Below, piece after piece: positions 7,855 to 16,800 of a DNA stretch of 22,112 bases; the stretch's first letter is position 1, and the number at the start of each line of letters is the position of its first letter. Origin of the DNA: Stereocaulon alpinum (lineage: Eukaryota; Ascomycota; Lecanoromycetes; Lecanorales; Stereocaulaceae); the NCBI GenBank assembly GCA_018257865.1, contig JAEUBA010000224.1, positions 1-22,112 of the forward strand, in the 5' to 3' direction. The notes under the pieces were generated by a model, which was given only the letters and a program-made list of their open reading frames with translations, was not told the origin of the DNA and ran no database searches. Position numbers and translations under genes: made by a program.

Positions 7855-10524
7855 TCAGATCACAGCTTCTCTTTCTACCCAAGCGTTTGTCTTCAACTCG
7901 ATAGCATTACTGTCCACCAATTGCTTCAACGCCTGGCAGCAGCGCTCCTTGGTCATAGCGTCTGCTGGGTTGCAATTGCCATCAATCCACCGCACCTCGT
8001 CGATCTCCCTCCTCTCATAGGACTGCCGTAGCCCCATTATATCGATCATTAGTCGTTTCTCAGCGGTGGTACCGAGGCGTATGATGCAGTCGTACAAGGA
8101 GTAAGAGTCGGTGCATAGAATTAGTGGTATCTTCGCCTGAGTAATACCCTCAATGGTGGATTGCAGGGCAGTAGCAATATCGAACCCTGCTACCATTGCA
8201 TATAGCTCTGAAGCTAGCACCGATCTTGTGACTCTCTTGCATTTGGTGCTACTCCAGTGGATGATATTGCCGCTAATATCAATAGTCGATTCACCTAGCT
8301 GTTGCTCGTTGGCAAGGACAATGACGTACCCAATCTGGGAGCTGAGGTCAGCGTTGTTGGCGAAGGCCGCGTCGACGAAGACTAGTAGTTTCAGCTTCTC
8401 TGGAGCAAGCTTGATGAATTGCAGGCCTCGGCGGTGGTTCTCCTTTTGCCAATTCAGCCATTTATTCAACCAATCAGCGTCTTCTTTCGCTGGCTGAGTG
8501 ATTTGGGCTGCCCTAGACAGCGCAAAAGCCATCTCTGGTTGACTCATAGAGGCTGTGTAGGCACCGCGGGCTCTTTCCTTGATATATTGCGATTTAATAT
8601 CGCTAGCGGTGGCGGTGTTGATCGTGTTGATTTTATTGCATTGCCGTTGCTGCGAGAGTTTCAGAATATCGCCGTTGCTGGATATAGTAGTGTCGCCGTT
8701 GGTGGAGATAGTAGTGCCGTTGAATCGGAGGTCCTTTTCTTTATCCAGCTTCTCAATTGGCTTTGCTGGAAAGCCTGCATCCAGTCGTGCCTTTTCCTCC
8801 AATTGCAAGTATTCGGCTTTTCCGCAGAATAGTGAGTCGTCAGTCTGGAGGCCAACAATTGCCTGCTTGGAGAACATCAAGCAGGGATCGAATGAGGAGA
8901 CAGTGAGGCCTAGCCTCTCGGTATGGTGGGTGTGGTAGGTCTTAAACCAATGCGTCCCTGCCTCTGGGACGCCATATAGTGGGCGGACCACTTTCAGCAT
9001 GTTGTCTCCTAGATCAGTGCCTTGCGGCGGTTTCATATAGACGGCGCGGCTTAGTACTGACGTTGACTGCACATAAGCTTGCGAGATATCGCGTACGCAG
9101 AGGTTGCGTAGTAGAATTGCGGCAAGGCAGACAATGAGGCGTTGGCTGGCGCGTTGAATCGTTGGCGACTGCGTCAGTACCTCCTTCTTACCTTTATCGT
9201 TGTGGGCTTGGACGACTAGTCTAGACTTTTCGAATGGTGTAGCACCATCCCACTTGATATTATCGACGAATCGGCAGCCAAAGATACGGGTGTTTGGCGG
9301 TATATCGTGCTTGCTGATAATCTTGAAGACTCCTTCAGCAATAAGGCCGTCGATTTCTTTTCGGCGGGAGTCGATAAATGGGCTATTTGGTGAGCGAATG
9401 GCGCCTTCCGACCGTAGCTTTATCGACAGCTCGATATCTGATTGTTCCTTCTCAGTAAGGTGAGTGTAGCGGGCAGGCAGGTGTCGCTGTCGCTGCGGAT
9501 TCTGACGTGTAGCAGTAGCTTCTTCGGTTGGGGGGTCTGCTTCAGTTGCAGCGGGCTGACTGAGGGGTGCTTGATCCTCAAGTAAGTAAGGCTTGACTGA
9601 GGTAATTCGAAAAGTTGTAGGACCGCTGCTGAGTTTGACCGTGCAGGCTTGATTGTCTGTAGCGAGTAGTTGGTAGGGCCCTTTCCATCCTTTACCTTCT
9701 CGCCAGACTAGGACGTTGCTGCCAATAGGAGCGTCTAGGATAGCGTCGCTTTGTGGACCGTTGCGGTGGCGTAAGGCTTCAGTAACGTCTCTTTTTGCTA
9801 ATAATTCTGACGCTTCTTTCATTGCGCGTTTGATAGCCTTGCCTCGTTCCGCAATTGATGGGTGCACAGGGTCCAATTCAGTAAGCTTTGGAAACGTACC
9901 GAATAGAAGTAGTGTAGGTGTTAGTCCATCAGGTCCAGCGGTGTCGTTAATTGCCTTGACAGCAATTTGTAAGACGAATTGCTTGCCCAGCAGTGGCAGG
10001 TCTTCTCGGATGACATCATACGCACGCCTGAGAGGTGCGTGGTAGCGTTCAACTAGACCAATTGAGTGGTGTGCTTCAACAGGGACGCATTTTAATTCAA
10101 TTGCCATCCCTTTTGCCTTGGAGGCGAATTCGGTGCTAATGAATTGCTTGCCAGCGTCGTGGACTAGCATGTCTGGTGGTCCAATATAGGTATCGATCCA
10201 GCAGGCCCTCAGTGTATCCCATACCTTTTCTGCTGAAATATCTTTCAGAAAGCGGGCGGTTTGGAAGCGCGTAGCCTCGTCGACTGCATGTAGGACCGGG
10301 GCCGCAGGGCTATCCAAGTACATAATATCAATTATCACCGAGTGATTAAATTGCAGGTCGTTTTTAATAGTGAATTTGAACCTTCCTGGCGGTCTTCCAT
10401 GTTTCTGGCAAGTCGAGCAGAACTTACCCAGTCGATTAACGGCGTCCTGGTCGAAAAGGTGGCCAGAGCGCTTTAGCAGGCGTGCTAGGCGTGTTGTCGA
10501 TGGGTGGCCGAAGCGGCGGTGTAG
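7855..10524 (-). pseudogene. pol: Copia pol fragment: integrase, reverse transcriptase, RNase H
   Basis: About 889 sense codons without a stop. The ATG-like start near 10338 is a GTG inside the integrase, and the frame runs back to about 10524, where LHRRFGHPS begins the integrase zinc-binding domain (His pair, then CSTCQ). Next come the integrase catalytic residues: DIMYLD, HDAGKQF (near 10157) and the Glu in VERYHAP (near 10049). The copia RT has RDISQAY and the metal site LQTDDSLF (near 8838). RNase H shows FVDAAF, SELYAM, CTDSYSL and NPADAMTK (about 8370 to 7960). All catalytic acids are present. It is the downstream part of what should be a single polyprotein, cut off from the protease frame by a one-base shift near 10525, so it has no start of its own. 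The 3' end is complete. Confidence 0.88.
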
Positions 10525-11264
10525 GCATCGAGATCCTGCTCTGTTAATTGGCTGCTTGCAACACCGTCATTAGTGTAGGTGTTGATGCAGGCGTGTGACA
10601 GCGAGGTTCCCCAAGTGAGGAATGGGTGACCATATAGCCTTGTGACAGGGACTTGTCTATTGCCGCTGACTAGGCAATTGGTGAGGTTATTGAAATAAAA
10701 ACCTGCCTGGTCGAGGTCTCGCAGGCAGAGAAGGAATGGTGTGTCGGCGTCGACAATATGGAATTCGACAACACCAATTGGTGATTGGACGGCAACAGTG
10801 CCTTGCGACAAGGCTTCGCCAATACCGAACTTGAATCTGGCGGTGCCAGCCTTGTCGGCGTTGATATTGACGTCTTGCTCGCGCCGCAGTGCTAGGTATT
10901 GATTATAGCCTGCTGAGGAGTTCTGGGCAGCGCCGGTGTCGATCATAAGGCCGTAGAAGTGGCTGTCGCCGTATCTTTTCGCGGGGCGGTGGGTTGCTTC
11001 TCCCTGGATATTGATATTAATATTATCCTGGATGGACAGCGCCTTGGTAACGGCATGCAAAGTCGCCTGATTGGCGAGCTTTTGGTATGCAGCCTTGCCG
11101 TTGATAGCGCCCATAGATGTTAGGAACGATTCATCGTTGTCGTTGTCTTGATTGGCTGGATCGTCAGCAGTGTCTTCGGTAGCACTGCCTTCGCTATGTT
11201 CTTCTTTTTCGCCTTCAACGTCGGTGAGGTATTGCTTGAAGCTACGTTGGCGTTCTTCTTGGGG
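10485..11264 (-). pseudogene. Copia protease segment of the broken gag-pol
   Basis: The open frame (whole span 10485-11306) carries an aspartic protease with the active site IDTGAAQ (Asp codon near 10939) and the conserved FHIVDADTPFLLCL, FNNLTN and GHPFLTW blocks found between Gag and integrase in fungal copia elements. Useful sense begins at PQEERQRSF, just after the Gag zinc knuckle, where the reading frame changes by -1 at a run of four C (11264-11261). It ends in LTEQDL followed by a nonsense tail, because a second -1 shift near 10525 separates it from LHRRFGHPS. Both shifts fit single-base deletions. The first could instead be a programmed -1 slip, but there is no canonical X XXY YYZ heptamer there. 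Confidence 0.82.
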
Positions 11265-12604
11265 TGATTGGTTGACCAGCATCCTTCCTTCTTGCAGACA
11301 AAGCACCGCTTTTTATTTACTGAATCGCGGTCGCGGCTGCGGTTGGAATTATTGGAGTCGTATCTCAACTTGCTTGGATATCTGGATTGGCTGCGACTGC
11401 TGGATTCGCGGTTGCGACTGCTGGATTCACGGTTTCGGTAGCGGCGGTCAGTATACATCGTTTCACTTGGTGATATGAGGCTGCGACGGTCTTGCAAGGC
11501 TGTGGATGATCGGAGGTCTTGAATGAGGTTTTGTATAGTATCTGGTGGTTTTCGGCAGACGATCTCGCAGGCAGGCACAGACTCGCAAGCAGTAATTATC
11601 TTCTGGTGGATGAAGCTATCCCCGTGGAGGCTCTCGTCCAGGCTATGTTGTAGCTCTCTCAGTCTGGATACCATAGCGTCTAGGCACTCCGTCAGGGTCT
11701 TATCTTTATTGCGGTTGATGAATAGTTGCAAGGATACGCTGTTCCATTTATTGAGGCGGGCGATTTGGTGTTCTCTTCCTTCGAAATTTCCTTTAAAGGC
11801 AAGCCGTAGGGAGTCTAGGTTCATCGATGAGAAGGAAGATTGGTTGCTGAAATAGAAATTGAGTGCGTCGCCGCTGAGCATATACCGAAGAGCTACATGG
11901 AGCCTAGTTGACGGTATCCCAGCGTCGGAGGCGGTGGCTAAGAATATATTCAGTTTGTAGTCGAAGGAGTCGCTTCTTCCGTTGTACTTCATCTCTTCCG
12001 TATAGAGCTTAGTCAGTGCGGTGAGCTCTCGTGAAAGGCCTTGCTCCTGGTAATTAGCGATAGCGTTGTGGATCTTGACGCTGTTAATTGGGGCAGTCCC
12101 AGTTGGTGTTTCGATTTTGAATGAGGCAGGCGTGCCAGGCATGTTGGAGTTGCCTGAGGCAGGCGTGCCAGGCGTGTTGAAGTTATTTCCTGGGGCAGGC
12201 GTGTCAGGCGTGTTGGAGTTGCCAGTAGAGTTGGCGTTGGACTTCTTCACTGGCTTTGGTACGTCTGCAGGCCAATCAGACCACGGCTGAGCTGCTAGTC
12301 TTGCCAAGTGCTTGTAGACGTGAGTTCCATCTTTAGGGGTATAGACGTGGCGATCGAATAGCAGGTCCCTAAGGTTTCGTAGCAACTGTTTATCTACCTT
12401 CTTAAATGAGGCTTCGTCCCAATCGTTGAAGTCTTCGAGGAAGTTGATCCATAGATCGTGTCCTTCTTCCTTGCGGGTTTGGTAGGAACTTATTGCTCCT
12501 TTAACGAATATTCCCAGGGCGTTGCCTGACGTCTTTTTAGGGTCGTTGATGACGATTCCTGTTGATGTAATGATCCCTTCGTCTTCTATAGGTGGTTGCG
12601 TCAT
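11120..12604 (-). CDS. gag: Copia Gag
   Basis: 494 codons from the ATG at 12604 (MTQPPIEDEG) to the stop at 11120. The frame stays open further upstream, but those codons come from the inserted gypsy LTR, so the open-frame start at 12733 is artefactual. The N-terminal 120 residues are acidic and aromatic. A Gly-Thr-Pro-rich linker follows, with GTPASGNSN/GTPAPGNNF-like imperfect repeats. Then comes the helical capsid core (IFLATASDAGIP ... LSGDALNFYF ... FEGREHQIARL). An Arg/Ser-rich stretch with a repeated NRESSSR precedes a CCH-type nucleocapsid knuckle (CFVCKKEGCWSTNH, near 11305-11266). After the knuckle the frame is a shifted, non-homologous tail to the stop. Gag would form the virus-like particle around the element RNA. 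Its natural promoter and leader are interrupted by the gypsy element. Confidence 0.8.
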   Translation of the reverse strand: MTQPPIEDEGIITSTGIVINDPKKTSGNALGIFVKGAISSYQTRKEEGHDLWINFLEDFNDWDEASFKKVDKQLLRNLRDLLFDRHVYTPKDGTHVYKHLARLAAQPWSDWPADVPKPVKKSNANSTGNSNTPDTPAPGNNFNTPGTPASGNSNMPGTPASFKIETPTGTAPINSVKIHNAIANYQEQGLSRELTALTKLYTEEMKYNGRSDSFDYKLNIFLATASDAGIPSTRLHVALRYMLSGDALNFYFSNQSSFSSMNLDSLRLAFKGNFEGREHQIARLNKWNSVSLQLFINRNKDKTLTECLDAMVSRLRELQHSLDESLHGDSFIHQKIITACESVPACEIVCRKPPDTIQNLIQDLRSSTALQDRRSLISPSETMYTDRRYRNRESSSRNRESSSRSQSRYPSKLRYDSNNSNRSRDRDSVNKKRCFVCKKEGCWSTNHPKKNANVASSNTSPTLKAKKKNIAKAVLPKTLLTIQPIKTTTTMNRS

Positions 12605-12652
12605 CGTGAGGGTAGGCGTTGTAGCTAAGGCTTTGTGGTGGTGCAGGTGAGG

Positions 12653-12657
12653 TTCTT
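12653..12657. repeat. Left target-site duplication of the gypsy element (TTCTT)
   Basis: TTCTT lies directly before the TG of the left LTR and recurs directly after the CA of the right LTR. Five base pairs is normal for Ty3/gypsy integrases. This fixes the element ends to the base. Confidence 0.93.
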
Positions 12658-12838
12658 TGTTGCGGATTAGGAGATGCTCGCCAATGCACGGAATCATTCC
12701 GTGGCATCTAACCCTAATATACTTAGCTAGCAAGCTTAATGCTCGCTTATACGCGGAGTCATTCCGTAGTATTTCTAATTAGCTAGCCTTCGCTGTAGAA
12801 TCAATCGACATCTTCTACCACACTCAGTAAACCTAGCA
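12658..12838 (+). repeat. Gypsy 5' LTR (181 bp)
   Basis: Starts TGTTGCGG and ends CCTAGCA, identical to 20003-20183. It contains two related palindromes, CACGGAATCATTCCGTG near 12690 and the imperfect CGGAGTCATTCCG near 12757, and several TAGCTAGC words. The second palindrome includes ATGACTC on the minus strand, which resembles a bZIP (Gcn4/CpcA) half-site; a regulatory role is speculation. Confidence 0.95.
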
Positions 12839-12841
12839 TTT

Positions 12842-12859
12842 TGGTAGCAACGGGTTACC
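12842..12859 (+). promoter_or_regulatory. Putative primer binding site of the gypsy element
   Basis: TGGTAGCAACGGGTTACC starts three bases after the LTR end. The TGG start pairs with the universal CCA end of tRNAs, and the position is right for minus-strand priming. The primer tRNA is not identified; it would need a 3' end of ...CGTTGCTACCA. Confidence 0.6.
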
Positions 12860-13260
12860 ACCACGCTTGGTAGCTACCAAGCACCATAATCTGTCTTCAT
12901 ACAGCCCGATAGAGGTATATTCCCTGTCGAAACCAGTCTGTCGCTATCGGCAAGTCCTATGCTCTTGATTCGACGCTTCCGCTACCGCTGCACCTACAAT
13001 CGACTATCAATTGGTCAAATCAGCATTTCAGCATCACGGCCTCAACGACAGCAACACCAGTACAGATCAGCAGCTCACTGATCAGCAATTCAGTCCTCCT
13101 GCGTCTTCGCTTTCGCCGAAGTCGCTGAGCGGTGTAAGGTACTGACGTCAGGTTACATTGGCAGGTTACATCTGCTCCTTCCCTGTTCGTACCACCACGA
13201 ATTTCCTAGGAATATTCCTTCCTACCATAGAAGACTTGTTGCATTTCCTCTTCTAAATAG

Positions 13261-13773
13261 TCCTTCTTTGAAAAACTGTTCGACAGGCTCCGAGCTGTCG
13301 ATAGCAGTACAGCCATCCTGGCTCCTCTTAGTGACGAGGTCTCCCTTGCTGGCTTTGATTTGGACCAGCAAATTGTTCCTGAGCTTTCCCTTAGTTGTAT
13401 TCTGCTGGGGTACCAAATCAATTGTTTCAGCAAAACCGATTCCCCTTATAAGCAGTATATTCCGGAGGAAGTTGTGCTCTTTGCTGCAGGCGTAGTAGCA
13501 CTCTACGCTCAGCCAGCAGCCTATCGTTCCCCATCTCCTGTTATCTCGAGTCGTCGTAACCGAACCCGAAGTGAAACGCCTGCCAGTGCAGGTTATCCTT
13601 CCGGCTGGGTCATTGACCGATCACTTCTTTCCTCGTCGGTCAAAAGGTTCGTCCAGGAAGCTGAGAAGCTTAAGGATAGCATAGTCTACCAGCAGTGGCT
13701 GGAAGAAGAGTTAGACAAAAATATCATTGGAACTCCAGCACCTCATCGTGACCGTGACCGTCACCGACGCTAA
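13261..13773 (+). other. ATG-less open frame in phase with gag-pol, ended by one TAA
   Basis: From after a TAG (13258-13260) to TAA (13771-13773) lie 170 open codons with no Met. The frame then stays open for 31 more codons into the gag-pol ATG at 13867, so TAA is the only barrier between the two. The predicted peptide looks like protein: an amphipathic start (FFEKLFDRLRAV), a hydrophobic EEVVLFAAGVVALYA segment, an Arg/Ser-rich linker, an acidic helix (VQEAEKLKDSIVYQQWLEEEL) written here only as residues about 142-160, and a basic tail of alternating Arg and Asp/His. The stop context TAA-CAG-TCT resembles the leaky STOP-CAR-YYA context except for the last base. How it would start translation is unknown (non-AUG start, splicing or none). 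Confidence 0.35.
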
Positions 13774-13866
13774 CAGTCTGTCCCAGGCGAGTTCCCTGAG
13801 AGCCTACTCAGCCCTCAGCAGGTACAGCTTCGCAGATCTACCGAATCTGTCCCCCGGGATCCACTA

Positions 13867-16800
13867 ATGGCCGACAACAGTCAAGCTGCTCCAGGCCAGG
13901 ATGAAGAAGTCCCTTTCACCGTCCGCCAGCTCGAAGCAATTCGCTCAGTATTCAGAGCTGTCATAGACGAAAATGGTCAGTCTAGGAAGCCAGATCAGGC
14001 GGAGGCTCCTCGTAATAATCGAGGTCGTTCCCGCCGTAGGTCGCCTAGTCAGGAACGCCGTCACCGAAATTCTAGCAATCATATTCGGTCTCGACGTACT
14101 TCGGCGGATCGTGCTAGATCTCGCTCTCGGCCTCGACAGTACCGTGATAACAACCCTAGCGATGAACCAGACCCGCGCAGAAGGAATCGTTCCCAAGGAC
14201 GAGACCGCTCACCACGTCCTCGCTCTACCAGACGTCATGAGCGCCGACGAGACCCAGATCCGCCATATGATTCTGACGGCTCTATCGACGCTGATCGTCC
14301 TAGAAATGGTGAAGACAACCGCTTTCGTCCTGAAGAAATCGGCTACTTCAACCCCTACCTTGAGGTGTCTAACAACGCTCCTGCTGGCGATATAACCAAT
14401 ATTGGGGATAAGACCTTCTATCGGAACGTACACCTCTTTGTTGACGCCTTTAAGGATGTTGCCGGTACGAAGAGTAATGGGTTGGTTCGTCGGAACCTTA
14501 ACAAGTGCTTACGTGGCGGTGCACAGGATTGGTGGATAGGTACGCTCTCTGATGTTGAACGAGAATACGTGCGAGAAGGACATGGATTAGAACGTTGGGA
14601 ACGTTTCCTACTCCGCCGCTTCAAGCGCACTCAGTCGAGTGCACTCAAGGCCTTGGAGGATGACCACTACACCGTCGACGATGCTAGGCAGGGACGTGAA
14701 ACGGCACAGTTTGTCAGTGCTGTAGTCCGTAACGCAAGGGATGCCGGCATCACTGCTATTGCTGCACAGCTTACCTTTGCATGGAACAAAATCCACCCTG
14801 ACCTACGTGGGTATATACGTCGACCATCTGAGAGAACTACGATGGCAGACTTCATCGATGAATTGGAGGACATGAAAGAAGTTTGGCATGACAAGTACGC
14901 CCGTAGACCTATGCAGTCTCGGCCGTCGACTGGTCAGCTACAACATCGGCAACAAGGTAATAACGAACGTCGCTTTCCACCCCGTCCATCCCCTGGCCAA
15001 TTTGGCCAATCTTATGCTGGTTACGGAGCTCCTAGACAGCCGTATCCGTTCCAGTCATACCCTCATCCATATCAACAGGCCTATGCTTATGATAATCAGC
15101 AGCAGCAGCCCCGAAACCCAAATCCAACAAACGTGCAGCAGCCTACGCTGCAGTTACCGATTCGCCAACCGCTGCAAATTACGGCTGGCAATGCCGGTTC
15201 CCAGAGGAACGAACAGCGAAATCTGCCCGCTGGACCTACTGATCGTCGGGGTCCTGGATACGGATATGGAAATGGCCAATGGAGTGGCCAAGGTGACAGG
15301 CAAGGTTGGCAGAATCGGACCTACAACCGTCCATTCAATCGGAAGGCCCAGGGTGCTTACGTCGCTGACGAAGACGAGGAGGAGCAAGGCACCCCTAAGG
15401 AAGATCATCAGTACGAAGAATACGAAGACATCGCCGCCGAAGACCAAGAGAACGTAGAAGGAAATACCGCCGATGTCAATCATAATATGCCTGCGGTTGA
15501 GTACACCTGTCGACGATGTAAACAGGTCCACCACTCTAACAATAAGCTACATAAGCATGTGCGCGAGTGTCGTGGACCTCAGAAGCCTTTGGCAGAGCCC
15601 CAGGCCGCTACTGCGTCCTTCCTCGCCGACGTATCTGCTGATGTCGTTCGGTCTACCGCGCCTTCAGAAGCCAACCCTGGCTACGGATTTCGCAATTGGC
15701 ATTACATGGAACTTTCTCTACAAATGGCACAGAATGGCCCAGTTTCGGTCGTCTGCTACGATACTGGATGCACTATGTCCCTGATTGACAAGGCATTCCT
15801 AAAGGAACAATGCCCGGATGCTAGAATTCAAACCCTCACTGACCCGATCAACGTACGCGGCGTAGGAGACACGACGCATCAGTGTAACACCTTCGCTGTG
15901 CTGGATTTTTACATTCCTGGAAAGACCACTTCTGGGAAGGTCATGACTGCTCTGATCACTCGAGAAGTTCACGTTGTGGATACCCTTAAGGCCAAGGTCC
16001 TTATAGGTATGGATATTATTGGGCCTGAACGAATGAGCGCCAACGTCGATACGAAACTTCTGACAATCGGAAGTTGTAAAGGAATCGTGGTGCCCATTTC
16101 GGTTACTCCGAAACCGAACAGCAAGGTTCGGCGAGCTATTCGAACTCGCGGAAAAATGACTATTCAACCGCACGCACTTATGCAAGTGCCTATTAAGATT
16201 GCTGGCGTACTGCCGACTGGAAGAGACTTTGGTTTCCAGCCTGAGTACAATAGCAATACAAGCAGTCTCCGCCAAGCAGGAGCTATCTACGCCCATGTAG
16301 TCGACTCCAACATGTCCTTTGTCCAGGTGCGAAACGACAGTGATACTCCTGTCGTTATACCTCGACATGCTCGCCTAGGAATGGTGACTGAGCTTGAGGA
16401 GGAAGGCTGCTATGCCGCTAACGCAGAGGACCACGAGCTTGCTGGCTGGCAGCCTGACGCCGCAGTCAAGGTAGCTGGCGCCGCCAAGACAGTTCGTCTT
16501 CCTAATGGCGTTACCATCCATGGCCCGGAAGGGTCTCCCGAAGTGTCGGCGCTCTCTAGGGTGTGCGAAGACTTTCCGGAAGTCTGGTCTGAAGCTATTG
16601 GCACAATCGATATCCCGCCAGAGGAGCAATTGCGAATCCCCTTGGTTGATGGATGGCAATCTGCTAAGCTGACAACGAAAGTCTATCCACTCAGCCAGAA
16701 GGATCGGGATTTCGTTGACGAGGAATTCGATAAGTTGCATGAACAAGGCCGAATCAACTGGACTACCCAGCCAACGCCTTTCGGTTTCCCAGTGTTCGTG

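Larger units (their letters stand above)
12839..13866 (+). other. Gypsy 5' leader, about 1 kb
   Basis: Long untranslated leader between LTR and gag-pol ATG. The only early ATG of note (12959) opens about 40 codons. Positions 13140-13260 have stops in the gag-pol frame, while 13261-13770 are open in that frame (separate entry). Several ggtacta/gttacat words and possible splice donors (gtaagg near 13134) are present, but no intron can be assigned. Confidence 0.6.

Noticed and set aside
8153..10573. Plus-strand frames of 60-140 codons opposite copia pol
   Set aside because: Antisense shadows of a recognised integrase/RT/RNase H frame.
12605..12733. N-terminal extension of copia Gag to a start at 12733
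   Set aside because: Those codons lie in the inserted gypsy LTR and 53 bp of leader; the native start is the ATG at 12604.
13850..13868. CCCCCGGGATCCACTA before the gag-pol ATG, reminiscent of a cloning polylinker
   Set aside because: The match is short, the surrounding frame is continuous and the element is otherwise natural; coincidence is the simpler explanation.
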